A stretch of 9,623 bases of DNA from positions 1 through 9,623 of the forward strand of contig JBAPRR010000276.1 in assembly GCA_049281195.1 (NCBI GenBank), given 5' to 3'. The translations under genes were made by a program, and so were the position numbers. How positions within the stretch are numbered: the first letter of the stretch is position 1; the number at the start of each line of letters is the position of its first letter. Source of the stretch: JBAPRR01 sp049281195. Its GTDB lineage: Bacteria > Actinomycetota > Acidimicrobiia > Acidimicrobiales > CAVXTF01. The notes under the pieces were generated by a model that saw only the letters and a program-made list of their open reading frames with translations, was not told the DNA's origin and made no database searches. Positions 5,850 to 9,623 of the stretch are shown in pieces.

Positions 5850-7832
5850 ATGTGCGGGATAACCGGCATCTGGGACAGGCGGCCAGGCAGAGCCAGGCAC
5901 CTCGAGGGGCCGGTCACCGCGATGGCTACGGCCATCGCCCACAGAGGGCCTGACGACGCAGGGATCTTCACCGATCAGGTCGAGGGGATAGCTCTCGGTT
6001 CCAGGCGTCTGGCGATCGTCGACCTGTCCCCCCTCGGCCATCAGCCGATGGCCTCCAACGACGGCCGTTATGTCATCGCGTTCAACGGCGAGATCTACAA
6101 CTACAGAGCCCTTCGCCGGGAGCTTGAATCCCTGGGCGAGCGTTTCAGGGGTGGATCCGATACTGAAGTACTGGTCTGCGGGATCGAGCGATTCGGGCTT
6201 CGCGAGATGCTCAAACGCTGTAACGGCATGTTCGGGCTCGCGGTGTGGGACCGGGTGGAGAGGCGCCTGCGGTTGGCACGGGACCGCTTCGGGGAGAAAC
6301 CCCTGTACTACGGCTGGAGCGGCAGCACGTTTCTGTTCGGCTCCGAGTTGAAAGCGCTCAAAGCACATCCTTCGTTCAGCCCACAGATCGATCGCAACGT
6401 TCTGGCCCTCTACTTCCGCCACAACTGCGTGCCTGCGCCCTACACGATCTACCGCGACGTGATGCAGCTGAAGGCCGGATCGATACTCACGCTGCGAGCC
6501 GATGCACCCGAGGGATACCTGCCCGATCCCGAGCCTTTCTGGACGCTCAGGCAGGTAGCAGAAGAAGGGCTGCTCGAACGCTCGGCAAAGAATGCCTCAG
6601 ACGACAGGGCCGTCCGCGAAGCGACCGATGAGCTCGAAGCGGTACTCGGTGAGGCTGTGCGAATGCGCATGCACGCAGACGTGCCGCTCGGTGCATTCCT
6701 GTCGGGGGGCATCGACTCATCGGTCGTGGTCGCGCTCATGCAAAAGAACAATCTCTCAAAGGTGAAGACGTTCACCATCGCCTTCGAAGATGCCCGGTTC
6801 GACGAGGCGAGCGATGCGAAACGTGTTGCGGCACATCTCGGCACGGACCACACCGAGATGATGGTGACCGAGAAGGAAGCCCTCCAGGCCATTGCGAAGC
6901 TTCCGACCCTTTACGACGAACCGTTTGCCGACTCTTCTGAGATTCCGACCTCGCTTCTCTCGGCGCTCACGCGCGAGCACGTGACGGTGGCATTGTCGGG
7001 AGACGGAGGCGACGAGATGTTCGGCGGATACAACCGCTATTCGTGGGCCGAAAAGTTCTGGCGACGGGTGGAGCCGATCCCCCAACCGTTGAGGCGCATT
7101 GCAGGTGGTGCGCTCAGCAGGGTTCCGCCGGCGACAGTGGACAAGGCATTCAACCGGGCGGGGCGACTGGTACCGAAATCGTTGCAGGTCCGGCTGCCGG
7201 GAATGAAGGTGCAAAAGGCGGGTCGCGTGCTGCCGGCGGCCAACCTTCACGAAACGTATCGGCTGCTCGCCTCACATTTCGACGATCCGGAGCAAGTCGT
7301 CATCGGAGCCACCGAGCCACCGAGCCTCGTTACCAGTCCCAGGCGTTGGCCCACGGGGCTCAGTGGCACGGAGCTGATGATCTACCTCGACTCCATGACT
7401 TACCTGCCTGACGACATCCTCACGAAGGTGGACAGGGCGACCATGGGGGTCAGCCTCGAAGGACGGGTCCCGTTTTTGGATCCCGATGTCGCATCGTTCG
7501 CATGGAGTTTGCCCATGGATCTGAAGATCCGAAACGGCACGGGCAAGTGGCTGCTCAGGCAGCTGCTCTACAGGCACGTTCCCCAGTCGTTGGTGGACAG
7601 ACCGAAGATGGGATTCGGAATCCCGCTCGGTTCGTGGCTGAGAGATCCGTTGAAAGCGTGGGCGGGGGACTTGTTGAACCGTGACCGTCTGCGCCGTGAG
7701 GGTTACCTGTCGGCGGGGGTCGTCGGCCGGTTGTGGGACGATCATCAGTCAGGACGAGCAGACCACGAGTACGAGCTGTGGGACGTGTTGATGTTCCAAG
7801 CTTGGATGGAGCAGCACAATGCCGGGACTTGA
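5850..7832 (+). CDS. asnB: Glutamine-hydrolysing asparagine synthase-like amidotransferase
   Basis: The enzyme takes ammonia from glutamine and uses ATP to amidate a carboxylate; in polysaccharide loci such proteins may amidate a sugar acid instead of aspartate. In the 660-residue product the initiator Met is followed by C2 (MCGITGIWD), the N-terminal glutaminase nucleophile, with HRGPDD (31-36), SRRLAIVDLSPLGHQPM (51-67), NGEIYN (79-84) and GGSDTEV (101-107). The synthetase domain has the ATP-binding SGGIDSS loop (285-291) and SGDGGDEMFGGY (383-394). Length and layout match the longer AsnB proteins of capsule and exopolysaccharide clusters. ATG 5850 is fixed by the need for cysteine at position 2; only a weak CGGA site precedes it. 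It overlaps the FkbM gene by 14 nt. True asparagine synthesis cannot be excluded, but the context favours glycan or surface-polymer amidation. Confidence 0.92.
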   Translation: MCGITGIWDRRPGRARHLEGPVTAMATAIAHRGPDDAGIFTDQVEGIALGSRRLAIVDLSPLGHQPMASNDGRYVIAFNGEIYNYRALRRELESLGERFRGGSDTEVLVCGIERFGLREMLKRCNGMFGLAVWDRVERRLRLARDRFGEKPLYYGWSGSTFLFGSELKALKAHPSFSPQIDRNVLALYFRHNCVPAPYTIYRDVMQLKAGSILTLRADAPEGYLPDPEPFWTLRQVAEEGLLERSAKNASDDRAVREATDELEAVLGEAVRMRMHADVPLGAFLSGGIDSSVVVALMQKNNLSKVKTFTIAFEDARFDEASDAKRVAAHLGTDHTEMMVTEKEALQAIAKLPTLYDEPFADSSEIPTSLLSALTREHVTVALSGDGGDEMFGGYNRYSWAEKFWRRVEPIPQPLRRIAGGALSRVPPATVDKAFNRAGRLVPKSLQVRLPGMKVQKAGRVLPAANLHETYRLLASHFDDPEQVVIGATEPPSLVTSPRRWPTGLSGTELMIYLDSMTYLPDDILTKVDRATMGVSLEGRVPFLDPDVASFAWSLPMDLKIRNGTGKWLLRQLLYRHVPQSLVDRPKMGFGIPLGSWLRDPLKAWAGDLLNRDRLRREGYLSAGVVGRLWDDHQSGRADHEYELWDVLMFQAWMEQHNAGT

Positions 7833-8688
7833 CCCACGATCGAAGAACGTGCGGGCCTATCGCCAGGTGCGCTCGGTTGCCCGGCATGTGTGGACCCATC
7901 CCTCGAATCGTGGCCACAGGTTGAGTCGTCTCGCCTATGCGACGGGCTTCCAGCTGTGGACACGATCCACCGGCAGGCCTCTCAAGGTGAGGGTAGGAGA
8001 ACGCTCGCACATGTGGGCGAAGCTCCATTTCTCGGCCTCGTCAGAGGTCGTTTACGCGAATCCTCCGTATGTCGAGGCCGTGGCGTGGTCGCGATATCTG
8101 AAGCCGGGGGACTGGTTCATCGATGTCGGCGCGAGCGTCGGGGTCTTTTCCATATTTGCCCTGGAGAGTGGGGCGCGGGTGACCGCGTTCGAACCCAACT
8201 CCGATGCGGCCGAGCTCTATCGCGAGAACATGAAGTTGAACGGCTATTCGCCCGAGCTGCATGAATCGGCGGTCAGCAACAAAAACGGCACCCTGGGCAT
8301 GACATTCGATCTCGACGTGGCGAACCATGTGGTCTTCGAACCCGACCAGCGGAGCTCTGACGTGCGCGAGGTGCCGACGGTCACACTCGACAGCGTGATC
8401 GGCGACGCCACCGTGGCCGGGTTGAAGCTGGACACAGAGGGAGCCGAGCGCCTGGTTCTGGAAGGTGCAGAGCGGGCGCTCGCGGAAGGGCGCATCAAAT
8501 TGATCCAGTTGGAGTGGAACTATGCGTCGATTAAGCAGCTCGGCGAGGACCGAACCCCTGTCGCCAAGATGCTGAACAAATACGGATACCGTCTCGTCCG
8601 ACCGAAGCGTGACGGCTCGCTCGAGCGGCCGGTCATCGACCTCGCCGTGACCTCCGAAGACGTTTTCGCAGTCCTAGACGATCGGTAG
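7819..8688 (+). CDS. FkbM family SAM-dependent methyltransferase
   Basis: FkbM-family enzymes are mostly O-methyltransferases acting on sugars, polyketides or polysaccharides. The 289-residue protein has the SAM-binding motif FIDVGASVGVFSIFA (100-114) with EPN (125-127) closing the second strand, and the family signature LKLDTEGAERLVLEGAE (202-218). The first 80 residues, basic and rich in Arg and His, are a less conserved extension; residues 76-90 (EVVYANPPYVEAVAW) lead into the core. No signal peptide or membrane helix was seen. ATG 7819 is well supported: GGAG sits 7 nt upstream (7808-7811), and the gene overlaps the asnB end by 14 nt, indicating co-translation in a two-gene operon. It ends 12 nt from the convergent cobQ. 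The substrate is unknown; a glycan hydroxyl is inferred from the neighbouring glycosyltransferase, deacetylase and amidotransferase genes. Confidence 0.88.
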   Translation: MPGLDPRSKNVRAYRQVRSVARHVWTHPSNRGHRLSRLAYATGFQLWTRSTGRPLKVRVGERSHMWAKLHFSASSEVVYANPPYVEAVAWSRYLKPGDWFIDVGASVGVFSIFALESGARVTAFEPNSDAAELYRENMKLNGYSPELHESAVSNKNGTLGMTFDLDVANHVVFEPDQRSSDVREVPTVTLDSVIGDATVAGLKLDTEGAERLVLEGAERALAEGRIKLIQLEWNYASIKQLGEDRTPVAKMLNKYGYRLVRPKRDGSLERPVIDLAVTSEDVFAVLDDR

Positions 8689-8700
8689 CCAGAAAAACGA

Positions 8701-9623
8701 TCATCTGCGAGCGAACTCGCTCGAGCGGGCAGATCGGATGACTTCGAAGAGCGCACTCAAGTCGATGTGCTCCTCGATCGCATCCGCCAGTCGATCTATT
8801 TGTTGCTCGCGCGCCGCAGCGAACGAGACATCCGACGTACCGAGCGTCTTGGAGCGTCGTGCGGCCACCTGCGCCAAAAATGCGTGCCGGAAGCCGTCAT
8901 TTTCGAAGAGTCCGTGTAGCGATGTTGCGAAAAGACCACTGTGCGGATGGGCGTAACCCGCGACCTCCTCGCCGTCGAGGACGATCCAGGGGTCGACCGA
9001 TCGGTCATCGCCGGCGTCGGCGAGGGTGATGCCGTGGTGGATCTCGTAGCCCTCGACGACATGGCTGGAGCCGACCAGTGCCGCGGTTCCTTTGCGCCGT
9101 GCGACGATCTTCTTGTTGTGGAACGTGGTGGTGAGCGGCATGAGGCTGAGCCCGTTCACCGATCCAGAGCGACTTTCAATCCGAGCGGCATCTTCGATGT
9201 GACGCCCGAGCATCTGGTAACCGCCGCAGATGCCGAGTACCGAGCTGCGGTGTCGCACGCGCTCTATCGCTTCGGCGAGCCCGTTTTCCCGCATCCAACC
9301 GAGGTCGGAGATCGTCGTCTTCGTGCCGGGAAGAACGATCAAGTCGGGATCCCCGAGCACATCCGGGCGGTTGACGAGCCTCACATGCACTTGTGGTTCG
9401 AGAGCCAGAGCGTCGATGTCGGTGAAATTCGAGATACGCGGAAAGCACACCACCGCGACGTCGATGATGTCCGAATCTCGGGCCGGCGCGGAGCCCAATC
9501 GCGACAAGGCCACAGAGTCCTCAGCATCGAGGTCTATCCCCTCCATCCACGGGATCACTCCGAACGTCGGCACCCCGGTCCGGTCGTGGATCTCCGCTAG
9601 ACCGGGAGCGAGCAGTTCCACAT
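8701..9623 (-). CDS. cobQ: Cobyric acid synthase, C-terminal part (runs off the right edge)
   Basis: CobQ amidates four side chains of adenosylcobyrinic acid a,c-diamide using glutamine and ATP in vitamin B12 synthesis. About 307 residues are visible of a family near 490, so the N-terminal ATPase domain lies beyond the window. The visible part starts with the end of that domain, LLAPGLAEIHDRTGVPTFGVIPW, then enters the class I glutaminase domain: LPGTKTTISDL (97-107 of the fragment) and LGICGGYQMLGR with the nucleophile C132. GYEIHHG and SLHGLFENDGFRHAFL follow near the active-site histidine, and the tail FAAAREQQIDRLADAIEEHIDL is typical of CobQ. The VIPW segment and the tail separate it from the shorter GatD partner of MurT. 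The GTG at 9621 is not the true start. It is convergent with the FkbM gene. Confidence 0.92.
   Translation of the reverse strand, partial: VELLAPGLAEIHDRTGVPTFGVIPWMEGIDLDAEDSVALSRLGSAPARDSDIIDVAVVCFPRISNFTDIDALALEPQVHVRLVNRPDVLGDPDLIVLPGTKTTISDLGWMRENGLAEAIERVRHRSSVLGICGGYQMLGRHIEDAARIESRSGSVNGLSLMPLTTTFHNKKIVARRKGTAALVGSSHVVEGYEIHHGITLADAGDDRSVDPWIVLDGEEVAGYAHPHSGLFATSLHGLFENDGFRHAFLAQVAARRSKTLGTSDVSFAAAREQQIDRLADAIEEHIDLSALFEVIRSARSSEFARR

Noticed and set aside
5769..6422. Minus-strand open frame of 217 codons across the start of asnB
   Set aside because: It is antisense to the conserved glutaminase domain, has no recognisable motif, and would extend through the divergent promoter gap. 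High GC favours such shadows.
8708..8723. Hairpin CGAGCG-AACT-CGCTCG as a terminator between the FkbM gene and cobQ
   Set aside because: It lies inside the cobQ coding end. No T-run follows it on the plus strand, and on the minus strand the TTTTT is about 10 nt away, too far for a classical intrinsic terminator.
8941..9600. Plus-strand open frame of 219 codons opposite cobQ
   Set aside because: It is antisense to the CobQ glutaminase domain and shows no family pattern.

Overview
The window looks like chromosomal DNA from a high-GC actinomycete-type bacterium. The gene content points that way: a mycothiol ligase (MshC), an F420:NADP oxidoreductase and an InhA-like enoyl-ACP reductase sit within 2.5 kb of each other. 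Mycothiol is essentially restricted to Actinomycetota. The short substrate loop of the enoyl reductase argues against a mycolic-acid producer. An acidimicrobial or other non-mycolate lineage is possible, but the window alone cannot settle the genus. No mobile element, tRNA, rRNA or CRISPR array was seen.

Left block (1-3230), core metabolism. On the minus strand, read right to left, come npdG (F420:NADP oxidoreductase), mshC (last step but one of mycothiol synthesis) and thrS (only its first 175 codons are in the window). npdG and mshC are coupled by a TGATG stop/start overlap. An 81-bp gap with a 17-bp direct repeat separates mshC from thrS. fabI diverges from npdG on the plus strand across 51 bp.

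Middle block (3234-8688), a glycan-synthesis and decoration cassette of five genes in two divergent operons around a 147-bp gap (5703-5849). The minus operon encodes a GT4 glycosyltransferase, a NodB-like polysaccharide deacetylase without a signal peptide, and a class I SAM methyltransferase. Its genes overlap by 4 and 14 nt and start with TTG, GTG and GTG. The plus operon encodes a glutamine-dependent AsnB-like amidotransferase and an FkbM-family methyltransferase, overlapping by 14 nt. Together the enzymes could add a sugar, expose an amine, amidate a carboxylate and methylate. No membrane protein, flippase, polymerase or exosortase is in the window, so the product is unknown and other parts must lie elsewhere.

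Right edge (8701-9623): the C-terminal part of cobyric acid synthase (cobQ, vitamin B12 pathway) on the minus strand, convergent with the FkbM gene. The middle block meets its neighbours tail to tail at both ends (gaps of 3 and 12 nt). Coding density is very high, and no stretch over 150 bp lacks a gene.
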